Assembly: GCF_902493215.1 (NCBI RefSeq)
Contig: NZ_CABUOL010000011.1
Coordinates: 34,618 to 98,617, forward strand
DNA: 64,000 nt
Direction of reading: 5' to 3'
From: an uncultured Mediterranea sp.
GTDB lineage: Bacteria > Bacteroidota > Bacteroidia > Bacteroidales > Bacteroidaceae
In this document: one piece after another, positions 32,869 to 40,360 of the stretch
How the letters are laid out: the number at the start of each line of letters is the position of its first letter
How positions within the stretch are numbered: the stretch's first letter is position 1
Made by a program: the position numbers and the translations under genes
Notes under the pieces: model-generated
What the model was told of the DNA's origin: nothing
Seen by the model: the letters and a program-made list of their open reading frames with translations, nothing else
Databases searched by the model: none

Positions 32869-34704
32869 TTACTGCCAGTCTCTGTTGGCCTTGATGAGTT
32901 CGATGAGCTTCTCCACCGCCTCTTCTTCGGGAATGTTCTTCTCGATGCACTCCTTCTTCTTGTAGAGACTGATTTTGCCGCGCCCGGCACCCACGTAGCC
33001 GTAGTCGGCATCGGCCATCTCGCCCGGACCGTTGACGATGCAGCCCATGATGCCTATCTTCAGTCCTTTCAGGTGCGACGTGGCTGCCTTGATGCGGGCG
33101 ATGGTGCTCTGCAGGTCGTAGAGCGTGCGTCCGCAGCCGGGGCAGGAGATGTACTCCGTCTTGCTGGTGCGCAGGCGGCCGGCCTGTAGGATGCCGAAGG
33201 CGGTGGCGTCCAGCGTGGTGGCGGGGATACTGCCCTGGTTGTAGAGGAAAATACCGTCCGTCAGGCCGTCGAAGACGAGGGCGCCCATGTCGGCCGCCGC
33301 CTTGATTTGCAGGTCTTCCTTCTCTTCTTCGGCATAGTGCTGGAAGAAGACAACCGGATTGGACAGGCCTTCCTGCATCAGCTGGTGGACGAGCGCACGC
33401 TGTTCACCCAGCCGGTTGGGATGGTTGCTTTGCGCCACGAGCACAATTTCGGGGTGATACTTCAGGCAGGCCAACGCTTCGTCGTTCAGCCCCATGTAGG
33501 TGATGAAGAGGAACTTCAGCGCAGCGTTGCAACTGCTTACGAAGGGCAGCTGGTCGCCTTTGAAGGCGGGCCAGGTGTCGGGCTTTCCTTCCCACACGTC
33601 GGCATCGACAATGTATTGCACGCCTTTCTGTGCGTCGGCGGGCAGCTGGTGGCCGGTGTAGATATAGTCGGGAGCGAACTGCGGGTCGGTCGTCAGGTCG
33701 CCGTCCAGACGGGCGGCAATGACGACGGGCACGTTGTCGCTGCCGATGTTGCGCACGGCCGTGGTCTGTCGGCGCGAAGGAGCCAGGTAGTTGAACGCAG
33801 GGACGTTCGGGCCGGGGATGTAGGGGTGGCCCTTGCGGCGTGTCACGTAGTCCACCAGCTTGCGGGCCACGGGAATCTCAGCCTCAGGAGCTTCGCTCAG
33901 CGATACGCGGATGGTGTCGCCCAGTCCGTCGGCCAGCAGGGCACCGATGCCCAGGGCCGACTTGATGCGGCCGTCCTCGCCGTCGCCCGCCTCGGTCACA
34001 CCCAGGTGCAGGGGGAAGTGCATGCCTTCCTTTTCCATGACGGCGGCCAGCAGGCGGACCGTCCGCACCATGACGACCGTGTTCGAGGCCTTGATGGAGA
34101 TGACCACGTCGGTGAAATGTTCGTCCACGCAGATGCGCAGGAACTCCATGCACGATTCTACCATGCCCTCGGGCGTATCGCCGTAGCGAGACATGATGCG
34201 GTCGGAAAGGGAACCGTGGTTTACACCGATGCGGATGGCCGTGTGGTTCTCCTTGCAGATGCGGAGGAAGGGGACGAAGCGGTCGCGTATCTTCTGCAGT
34301 TCCTGTGCATACTCTTCGTCGGTATATTCCAGGTGCTTGAAGGTACGGGCGGCATCCACGTAGTTGCCGGGGTTGATGCGTACCTTCTCGGCATAGAGGG
34401 CGGCCACGTCGGCCACGCGCGGATTGAAGTGTACGTCGGCCACCAGCGGCGTCATGTATCCGTCGTGCCGCAGGGCGGCGTTGATGTTACGCAGGTTTTC
34501 GGCTTCCTTCACGCCCTGTGTCGTGAGCCGCACGTATTCTCCGCCCGCATCGGCTATGCGTTTGGCCTGGGCCACGCAGGCGTCGGTATCCTGTGTGGCG
34601 GTGTTGGTCATGCTCTGTATGCGGATGGGGTTGTCGCCTCCCAGCGGAGTACCTCCGATGTTGACAACGGATGTTTCCCTGCGGGAATAGTTGAATAAAT
34701 CCAT
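32869..34704 (-). CDS. ispG: 4-hydroxy-3-methylbut-2-enyl diphosphate synthase, large form
   Basis: The 611-residue enzyme of the MEP isoprenoid pathway converts MEcPP to HMBPP with a 4Fe-4S cluster. It has the TIM-barrel half (GGDNPIRIQSMTNTATQDTDAC, RINPGNY, TEAGDGEDGRIKSALGIG) and a C-terminal half with the cluster motif CPGCGRTLYDLQ and later IGIMGCIVNGPGEMADADYGYVG. It is about 250 residues longer than the Escherichia coli enzyme, the plant/Bacteroidetes type with an extra central domain. The start at 34704 (MDLFNYSRRET) begins the conserved region; a longer frame to 34809 is unlikely. Confidence 0.97.
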   Translation of the reverse strand: MDLFNYSRRETSVVNIGGTPLGGDNPIRIQSMTNTATQDTDACVAQAKRIADAGGEYVRLTTQGVKEAENLRNINAALRHDGYMTPLVADVHFNPRVADVAALYAEKVRINPGNYVDAARTFKHLEYTDEEYAQELQKIRDRFVPFLRICKENHTAIRIGVNHGSLSDRIMSRYGDTPEGMVESCMEFLRICVDEHFTDVVISIKASNTVVMVRTVRLLAAVMEKEGMHFPLHLGVTEAGDGEDGRIKSALGIGALLADGLGDTIRVSLSEAPEAEIPVARKLVDYVTRRKGHPYIPGPNVPAFNYLAPSRRQTTAVRNIGSDNVPVVIAARLDGDLTTDPQFAPDYIYTGHQLPADAQKGVQYIVDADVWEGKPDTWPAFKGDQLPFVSSCNAALKFLFITYMGLNDEALACLKYHPEIVLVAQSNHPNRLGEQRALVHQLMQEGLSNPVVFFQHYAEEEKEDLQIKAAADMGALVFDGLTDGIFLYNQGSIPATTLDATAFGILQAGRLRTSKTEYISCPGCGRTLYDLQSTIARIKAATSHLKGLKIGIMGCIVNGPGEMADADYGYVGAGRGKISLYKKKECIEKNIPEEEAVEKLIELIKANRDWQ

Positions 34705-34768
34705 AAGCAATGATGAATTAAAAGTGAAGAATGAAAAAGGCTCCCGATGGTGCCTCCGCATAAGGAAG

Positions 34769-34884
34769 TTTATGGGAGACTGCCATAGGGAGCTATGGGA
34801 CATCGCCATACGAGGCTATGGGGGACCGCCATATAGGGCTATGGAACACTGCCACATAGGGCTATGGGACACACCCATAGGGAG
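34769..34884. repeat. Five tandem 23-bp repeats upstream of ispG
   Basis: Units at 34769-34791, 34792-34814, 34815-34837, 34838-34860 and 34861-34884 share GCTATGGGAC-x-GCCATAGG. Each is a short inverted repeat (CTATGG with CCATAG). They sit between purE (downstream gene end at 35014) and ispG. After them is the inverted repeat GGCACGGATTAC (34921-34932) with GTAATCTGTGCC (34979-34990), a dispersed type often seen in Bacteroidetes. Confidence 0.7.
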
Positions 34885-35013
34885 ACTGAAATAAAGAGAG
34901 GCTGATCTCTTGTTATTTTTGGCACGGATTACGCGGAAAAACATGGAGTGTGTATAGATAGTAATCCGTGAAATCCGTGTAATCTGTGCCTAAGGAAAGC
35001 AAACTCTATTCTC

Positions 35014-35523
35014 TCAGTTCGTCTTGTACTCGTATCTCACGTCTTTCAGGTCCTCGTTGGCCTTGGTGATTTTCTTCTTCAGGCCTTCCTTGTAGGCGGC
35101 GAAAGCTTGCGCGAGAGCTGTGTCGTTCAGCGACAGAATCTGTACGGCCAGGATGGCGGCGTTCATGGCACCGTCGATGGCCACCGTCGCTACGGGGATG
35201 CCGGGAGGCATCTGGATGATGGAGTAGAGGGCATCCACACCATCGAGCACGGCACCTTTGACGGGTACGCCGATGACGGGCAGGGTAGTGTTGGCGGCAA
35301 TGACACCCGGCAGGGCTGCGGCCATACCTGCGGCAGCGATGATGACCTTGATGCCACGTTTGCGGGCGTTCTTGGCAAACTCTTCTACGGCTTCCGGAGT
35401 GCGGTGGGCCGAGAGTGCGTTCATTTCGAACGGAATGTGGAAGTCATTGAGCAGCTGGGCGGCCTTCTCCATGACGGGGAGGTCGGACGTACTGCCCATG
35501 ATGATGCTTACGATTGGAGTCAT
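35014..35523 (-). CDS. purE: N5-carboxyaminoimidazole ribonucleotide mutase
   Basis: The 169-residue enzyme of de novo purine synthesis moves a carboxyl group to make CAIR. It shows the typical N terminus IMGSTSDLPVMEKAAQLL, the SAHRTPE motif, and the AAAGMAAALPGVIAANTTLPVIGVPV core. It is the class I type. It lies in a minus-strand run with gcvH upstream and ispG downstream, so it may share mRNA with both, although the gap to gcvH contains a repeated hairpin. Confidence 0.97.
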   Translation of the reverse strand: MTPIVSIIMGSTSDLPVMEKAAQLLNDFHIPFEMNALSAHRTPEAVEEFAKNARKRGIKVIIAAAGMAAALPGVIAANTTLPVIGVPVKGAVLDGVDALYSIIQMPPGIPVATVAIDGAMNAAILAVQILSLNDTALAQAFAAYKEGLKKKITKANEDLKDVRYEYKTN

Positions 35524-35529
35524 AATAAT

Positions 35530-35632
35530 AAGTGATTAGTGGTTAGTGGTGAGCGGTTAGTGGTGGGTGGTGAACCGTTGGCGTCCATCCGCATGGAATA
35601 CTAACCGCTAACCGTTCACCACTAACCGCTAT
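35530..35632. repeat. Long imperfect hairpin of TTAGTGGTTAG-type repeats
   Basis: Direct copies of GGTTAGTGGTGAGCGG-like sequence on the left and their inverse (CCGCTAACCGTTCACCACT) on the right form a cruciform-capable array between purE and gcvH. Such repeats could end transcription or stabilise mRNA between the two genes. Confidence 0.5.
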
Positions 35633-35635
35633 GTA

Positions 35636-36016
35636 TCATTCATTGACCAGCGCCTTGTAGGCTTCGGCGTCGAGCAGGCTGTCGAAGTCGGCATCGGCGG
35701 CAGGCTTGATCTTGATGAGCCAGCCTTCGCCATAGGGGTCCTGGTTGACGAGCTCGGGCTGGTCGGCTAGGGCTTCGTTCTGTTCCAGCACTTCACCTGA
35801 TACGGGGATGAAGAGGTCGGAGATGGTCTTCACCACTTCGATGGTGCCGAATGTCTCGCCGGCTTCCAGTGTCTCGCCTTCGGTCTGGATATCTACAAAT
35901 ACGATGTCGCCCAGCTGTTCCTGAGCATAGTCGGTGATGCCTACATAGGCTACGTCGCCTTCCTGGCGGATCCATTCATGTTCTTTGGTGTACTTTACGT
36001 TGCTTGGAAAGTTCAT
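35636..36016 (-). CDS. gcvH: Glycine cleavage system H protein
   Basis: The 126-residue lipoyl carrier of the glycine cleavage system has the lipoylation-site Lys in GTIEVVKTISDLFIPVSGEV, and N-terminal KYTKEHEWIRQEGDVAYVGITDYAQEQLGDIVFVD. No gcvT or gcvP is in the window, so the other subunits lie elsewhere. The length is standard. It is probably co-transcribed with the PAP2 gene 52 bp upstream. Confidence 0.97.
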   Translation of the reverse strand: MNFPSNVKYTKEHEWIRQEGDVAYVGITDYAQEQLGDIVFVDIQTEGETLEAGETFGTIEVVKTISDLFIPVSGEVLEQNEALADQPELVNQDPYGEGWLIKIKPAADADFDSLLDAEAYKALVNE

Positions 36017-36068
36017 GATTTTTAGTTTTAGAGGTTAAAAATATAGTTATATCATTGATTGTTGTCGG

Positions 36069-36746
36069 TTAATAGTTGAACAGCAGCTGCCTGAAAAAGA
36101 AATAGAAGCTGTTGGCAATGGGGTGGAGCACCATCAGCGAGCAGACGAGGCCTACAGCGAATCCTCCCATGACCTCGCCCAGCGTGTGATGGCCCAGAAT
36201 GATGCGGGCAGTTCCCAGCATGCCGGCCACCAGGATGAAGAGGCAGAGCCACCACACGGGGTTGTAGCCGAACAGGGCACTGAAGGCCACCAGACCACCG
36301 ATGACGGCGCCTGCACCGGCCATGTGTTCGCTCAGTTTCCACTTCAGGTTGACTACGATACAGATCATCATCACGATAAGGGCAGACAGAATGATGCCGC
36401 TCATGTACCAGGGTATGTTGAGGCGGTTCATCATCAGCAGGCAGAAGACGTAGGAGATGATGGTGAAGAAGAAGGGCATGTAGCGCTTCTTGCGCTCGCC
36501 CAGCTCCTGCGCGCTGAACCCGTTGATCTTCTTGAAGATGAAGATGGTCAGGACGGGAATCATGATGGTGAAGCAGTAGACGATGCCCAGTACGATGAGC
36601 TTGTACTGGATGGGCATGATGCTCAGGTATGAGAACAGGAACAGCACCAGAAAAGCCAGGAAGGGAATGGAGAACGGCGTGAACAGGGCCGATACCATGC
36701 GGGCTATCCGGATCAGTGTCTTGTCTTCTATGAGGTGTACTTCCAT
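36069..36746 (-). CDS. PAP2-family membrane phosphatase
   Basis: The 225-residue protein has about six membrane segments and the PAP2-type core with KLSEHMAG (variant of the KxxxxxxRP region) and GTARIILGHHTLGEVMGGF (SRxxxxxHxxxD-like, with R and H present). This family removes phosphate from lipid phosphates such as undecaprenyl or phosphatidic acid derivatives; the substrate is unknown. It follows the rpoN gene by 38 bp on the same strand. Confidence 0.85.
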   Translation of the reverse strand: MEVHLIEDKTLIRIARMVSALFTPFSIPFLAFLVLFLFSYLSIMPIQYKLIVLGIVYCFTIMIPVLTIFIFKKINGFSAQELGERKKRYMPFFFTIISYVFCLLMMNRLNIPWYMSGIILSALIVMMICIVVNLKWKLSEHMAGAGAVIGGLVAFSALFGYNPVWWLCLFILVAGMLGTARIILGHHTLGEVMGGFAVGLVCSLMVLHPIANSFYFFFRQLLFNY

Positions 36747-36784
36747 CTTTCTTGCTTATATATTAATGTATATACGAGAGTCGT

Positions 36785-38284
36785 CTATTTTCGCAGGCGG
36801 GCCACCGGGATGTTCAGTTGCTGGCGGTACTTGGCCACGGTGCGGCGGGCTATCGGATAGCCTTTGGCGGCCAGCATTTCGGTCAGCTCGTCGTCGGTGT
36901 AGGGGTTCTTCTTGTCCTCGTTGTCGACGCATTCCTTCAGGGCCTTCTTGATTTCGCGCACCGACATCTCTTCGCCGTCTTCCTTCGTATAGCCGTCGCT
37001 GAAGAAGAACTTCAGCGGGTAGATGCCGTAGTTGGTCTGCACATACTTGCTGTTGCTCACACGCGAGATGGTGGAGATGTCCAGCTTGGCCCGTTCGGCC
37101 ACGTCCTTCAGAATCATGGGGCGGAGCAGCGATTCGTCGCCTTCCTCGAAGAAGGGGCGCTGCAGGTCGATGATGGCCTGCATGGTGGTCAGCAGCGTAT
37201 TCTGCCGTTGCTTCACGGCGTCGATGAAGCCCTGTGCGGCATCCATCTTCTGCTTCAGGAAGAGCATGGCCTCTTTCGATTCCTTCGACTGGTTGGCCTT
37301 GTTCTTCGTGTGTTCCTCCACCATCTCCGAGAAGTCGCGGCTGATGCGCAGCTCGGGCACGTTGGGATTGTTCAGCGAGAGGTTGATGGTGCCGTCGTCC
37401 TCGGTCTCGACGATGAAGTCGGGTACAATCTGCTGCATGCTGCGTCCCACGGCTTCGCCCAGTGAGGCGCCGGGGCGCGGGTTGAGCTTGCACAGTTCCT
37501 TGATGGCATGGTTGAGCTCGTCTTCGCCGATGCCGAGCTTCTGTTGTATCTTGTCCCAATGCTTGCGGGTGAACTCCTCGTAGCAGTCGCTGATGATGGC
37601 GGTCTCCAGCCGCAGCAGGCTGTCGTCGGCCTTGGCGGGCAGCTGTTCCTTCTTGTGGCGCAGCTGGATGAGGAGACATTCGCGCAGGTCGCGTGCCCCC
37701 AGTCCGGCAGGTTCGAAGTCCTGTATCACCTTGAGGGCCTCTTCCAGTTCCTGGGGTGTGGCCTCGATGCCCGAGTAGATGGCCAGTTCGTCGCTGATGC
37801 TGTCCAGCGGCTTGCGCAGCAGGCCGTCGTCGTCGAGCGAGCCGATGAGGTATTCGGTCAGTTCGCGCTGGTGGGGAGTGAGGTTGCGTTCGCCCATCTG
37901 CTCCCTTAGTGTCTCGTAGAACGAGGTCGAGTCGGAGAAGGGGATTTCTTCCGCCTGCTCGTCGCGGCTGCGGTTGTTCTCCTGCAGCTTGTAGTCGGGG
38001 ATGTCGTCCTCGTTGAGGTAGTCGCTCAGCGAGTCATAGTCGGTGTTTCCGCCATCCTCTTCGCTGATGGTCGATTCTTCGGACGTGCGTACGTCTTCTT
38101 CCTCTCCGTGGCTTTCCTCGCGTCCTTCTTCGAGGGCGGGGTTCTCCAGCAGTTCGGCTCTCACGCGGTCTTCCAGCTCCACGGCGGGAAGTTCCAGCAG
38201 TTTCACTACCAGAATCTGTTGGGGCGAGAGCGTCTGTATCTGTTGCTGTGCCTGGGTCTGTATCTGTCGGGAGCTTTGTGCCAT
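36785..38284 (-). CDS. rpoN: RNA polymerase sigma-54 factor
   Basis: The 499-residue protein begins with the glutamine-rich region I (QIQTQAQQQIQTLSPQQI), then an acidic region II, a core-binding domain (LTPHQRELTEYLIGSLDDDGLL) and the RpoN box ARRTVAKYR near the C terminus. It directs transcription from -24/-12 promoters with enhancer-binding activators. It is the first gene in a minus-strand run that continues through PAP2, gcvH, purE and ispG. The promoter region shares a repeat with the S66 gene (see 38304). Confidence 0.97.
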   Translation of the reverse strand: MAQSSRQIQTQAQQQIQTLSPQQILVVKLLELPAVELEDRVRAELLENPALEEGREESHGEEEDVRTSEESTISEEDGGNTDYDSLSDYLNEDDIPDYKLQENNRSRDEQAEEIPFSDSTSFYETLREQMGERNLTPHQRELTEYLIGSLDDDGLLRKPLDSISDELAIYSGIEATPQELEEALKVIQDFEPAGLGARDLRECLLIQLRHKKEQLPAKADDSLLRLETAIISDCYEEFTRKHWDKIQQKLGIGEDELNHAIKELCKLNPRPGASLGEAVGRSMQQIVPDFIVETEDDGTINLSLNNPNVPELRISRDFSEMVEEHTKNKANQSKESKEAMLFLKQKMDAAQGFIDAVKQRQNTLLTTMQAIIDLQRPFFEEGDESLLRPMILKDVAERAKLDISTISRVSNSKYVQTNYGIYPLKFFFSDGYTKEDGEEMSVREIKKALKECVDNEDKKNPYTDDELTEMLAAKGYPIARRTVAKYRQQLNIPVARLRK

Positions 38285-38303
38285 ATCTTTTCTTGAATGT
38301 CAG

Positions 38304-38352
38304 TGCAAAAATAGTGAAAGGTGAGCGGAGAACAAAATATTGAAACTTGTTT
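38304..38352. repeat. 49-bp segment duplicated at 63012
   Basis: The stretch from TGCAAAAATAGTGAAAGG to AAACTTGTTT occurs again at 63012-63060 with one change (C/A). Here it contains one arm of a 10-bp inverted repeat, GAAAGGTGAG with CTCACCTTTC, the second arm being just after at 38361-38370. It lies between rpoN and the divergent pepP. Confidence 0.8.
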
Positions 38353-38373
38353 TTTTATACTCTCACCTTTCGC

Positions 38374-38381
38374 TATCTTTG
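38374..38381 (+). promoter_or_regulatory. Candidate -7 box of pepP
   Basis: TATCTTTG at 38374-38381 matches TAnnTTTG and lies 31 bp before the ATG at 38413. The -33 region is a T-run rather than a clear TTTG. Confidence 0.55.
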
Positions 38382-38412
38382 TACCCAATCAACCTTTAAA
38401 GCAAGAAACGCC

Positions 38413-39786
38413 ATGTTTGCGAAAGAAACTTATGTACAGCGCAGAGCCCAGCTGAAGAAAACCGTGGGCTCGGGTGTCCTGTTGTTCCTGGGTAACGACG
38501 AACAGGGACTGAACTACGAGGACAACACCTTCCGCTATCGTCAGGACTCTACTTTCCTTTATTATTTCGGACTTTCGTTTGCCGGCCTCTCGGCCATCAT
38601 CGACATCGACGAGGACAAGGAAATCATTTTCGGCGACGAACTGAGTATCGACTACATCGTCTGGATGGGTACACAACCCACGCTTCGTGAAAAGGCTTCG
38701 GCCGTGGGCATTGCCGACACGCGCCCTGCGGCCGATATCGTCAGCTACCTGCACAAGGCCGTGCAGAGCGGTCAGAGCATCCATTACCTGCCGCCCTACC
38801 GTGCCGAGCACAAACTGAAGCTGATGGACTGGCTGGGTATACCGCCTGCCCGTCAGGAAGGCTCCGTTCCCTTCATCCGTGCCGTGGTGGCGCAACGCAA
38901 CTACAAGACGGCTGAGGAAATAGAAGAAATCGAGAAGGCCTGCAACGTGACGGCCGACATGCACATCGCCGCCATGAAGTGCATCCGTCCCGGCATGTAC
39001 GAATACGAGGTGGTGGCCGAGATGAACCACGTGGCCGAGCGTAACAATTGCGAACTCTCCTTCGCTACCATCGCCACCATCAACGGGCAGACGCTGCACA
39101 ACCACTACCACGGCAACAAAATCAAGCCGGGCGACCTCTTCCTCATCGACGCCGGTGCCGAACTGCCTTCGGGCTACTGTGGCGACATGTCGTCCACTAT
39201 CCCTGCCGACAAGACCTTCACGCCCCGCCAGCGCGCCGTCTACGAGATTCAGAACGCCATGCATCTGGAGAGCGTCAAGGCCCTGCGGCCCGGCATCCCC
39301 TACATGGATGTCTACGACCTTTCGGCCCGTGTCATGGTGGAAGGACTGAAGGAGCTGGGCCTGATGAAGGGCAACGCCGAAGATGCCGTCCGCGAAGGCG
39401 CCCATGCCCTGTTCTATCCGCACGGCCTGGGCCACATGATGGGCCTCGACGTGCACGACATGGAGAACCTCGGCGAGCAGTGGGTGGGCTACAACGGCCA
39501 GCCCAAGAGCACACAGTTCGGCCGCAAGAGCCAGCGTCTGGCCATTCCGCTGGAGCCGGGCTTCGTGCATACCGTGGAGCCGGGCATCTACTTCATCCCC
39601 GAACTCATCGACCTGTGGCGCGGGCAGCAGAAGTTTACCGACTTCATCAACTACGACAAGGTGGAGGAATACCGCCACTTCGGCGGCATCCGCAACGAGG
39701 AGGACTACCTCATCACCGCCGACGGTGCCCGCCGCCTCGGCAAGAAGATCCCCTTGACACCCGACGAGGTGGAAGCCTTGCGCTGA
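38413..39786 (+). CDS. pepP: Xaa-Pro aminopeptidase (M24 family)
   Basis: The 457-residue protein has an N-terminal creatinase/prolidase domain (to about residue 180) and a pita-bread metalloprotease domain. Metal ligands are visible in LFLIDAGAELPSGYCGDMSSTIP (two Asp), the GLGHMMGLDVHD region (His), and VEPGIYFIPELI (Glu) with GGIRNEEDYLIT (Glu). It removes an N-terminal residue before proline. I start at 38413 (MFAKETYVQRR), since the longer frame runs through the promoter. Confidence 0.95.
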   Translation: MFAKETYVQRRAQLKKTVGSGVLLFLGNDEQGLNYEDNTFRYRQDSTFLYYFGLSFAGLSAIIDIDEDKEIIFGDELSIDYIVWMGTQPTLREKASAVGIADTRPAADIVSYLHKAVQSGQSIHYLPPYRAEHKLKLMDWLGIPPARQEGSVPFIRAVVAQRNYKTAEEIEEIEKACNVTADMHIAAMKCIRPGMYEYEVVAEMNHVAERNNCELSFATIATINGQTLHNHYHGNKIKPGDLFLIDAGAELPSGYCGDMSSTIPADKTFTPRQRAVYEIQNAMHLESVKALRPGIPYMDVYDLSARVMVEGLKELGLMKGNAEDAVREGAHALFYPHGLGHMMGLDVHDMENLGEQWVGYNGQPKSTQFGRKSQRLAIPLEPGFVHTVEPGIYFIPELIDLWRGQQKFTDFINYDKVEEYRHFGGIRNEEDYLITADGARRLGKKIPLTPDEVEALR

Positions 39787-39835
39787 TTGCCGTCTGACGG
39801 GTGTTGGCACAAGTCGTGGAAACACCTGATGTTTT

Positions 39836-39983
39836 GAGGAGGCTCAAAATAGAGAAGTGCTAACATTTTGTCATTCTGAACGAAGTGAAGAATCTCGAAA
39901 ACATCTGTTTGTGTATTGAGATCCTTCACTGCGTTCAGGATGACATTGCGTTTTGATTACACTTTTCTGTTTTGAGCCTCCTC
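39836..39983. repeat. MITE-like element with 14-bp terminal inverted repeats
   Basis: GAGGAGGCTCAAAA (39836-39849) and TTTTGAGCCTCCTC (39970-39983) enclose an inner inverted pair, GTCATTCTGAACGAAGTGAAG with CTTCACTGCGTTCAGGATGAC (shown in part: TCATTCTGAACGAAG). It is 148 bp long and contains no ORF. It may also end transcription of pepP. The inner part is a repeat often seen in Bacteroidetes. Confidence 0.65.
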
Positions 39984-40082
39984 ATCTTTTCTGTATTCAT
40001 CCCTCCCAGCTTTCTTTCCCCTTCCTCCCGTCTTCCTTTTCCCTTCCCTGCGGGAAAGAACCGCATAAGTCCGTAGAAATTC

Positions 40083-40172
40083 TATATCTTGGCCGCTCAG
40101 ATGTACATCTTGCGGGCTAAGATATGCATCTGACGTGCCAAGATGTACATCTGAGCAGCTAAGATATAACTT
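40083..40172. repeat. Tandem 21-bp palindromic repeats
   Basis: Units at 40095-40115, 40116-40136 and 40137-40157, with partial copies on both sides, have the form GCTAAGATGTACATCTGAGC. Each contains the palindrome AGATGTACATCT or a near version. The 40.0-40.36 kb gap also holds a -7 box (40309) for the dcp gene. Confidence 0.7.
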
Positions 40173-40308
40173 TCTGCACGGGTAAAGCTGTGCTTTGTAC
40201 GGAGGAAACCATCCTTTTGTCTGCTTTGTACCAGCGCTTTGTCCGTCTTTTGCTTCCACTCTGTACCACTTGCAGGGCGGATATGCTCGCTTTTTCGGAC
40301 AGAAATCT

Positions 40309-40316
40309 TATCTTTG
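40309..40316 (+). promoter_or_regulatory. Candidate -7 box of dcp
   Basis: TATCTTTG at 40309-40316 fits TAnnTTTG and is 44 bp before the ATG at 40361. No clear -33 TTTG is seen. Confidence 0.5.
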
Positions 40317-40360
40317 CGCAGAAAACCTGAATAATATTCATTCTAAAAACATACAGCTGC

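Noticed and set aside
34921..34990. Riboswitch upstream of ispG or purE
   Set aside because: The inverted repeat GGCACGGATTAC with GTAATCTGTGCC is a dispersed repeat type, and no conserved aptamer elements are visible; the position is downstream of purE, not in a leader.
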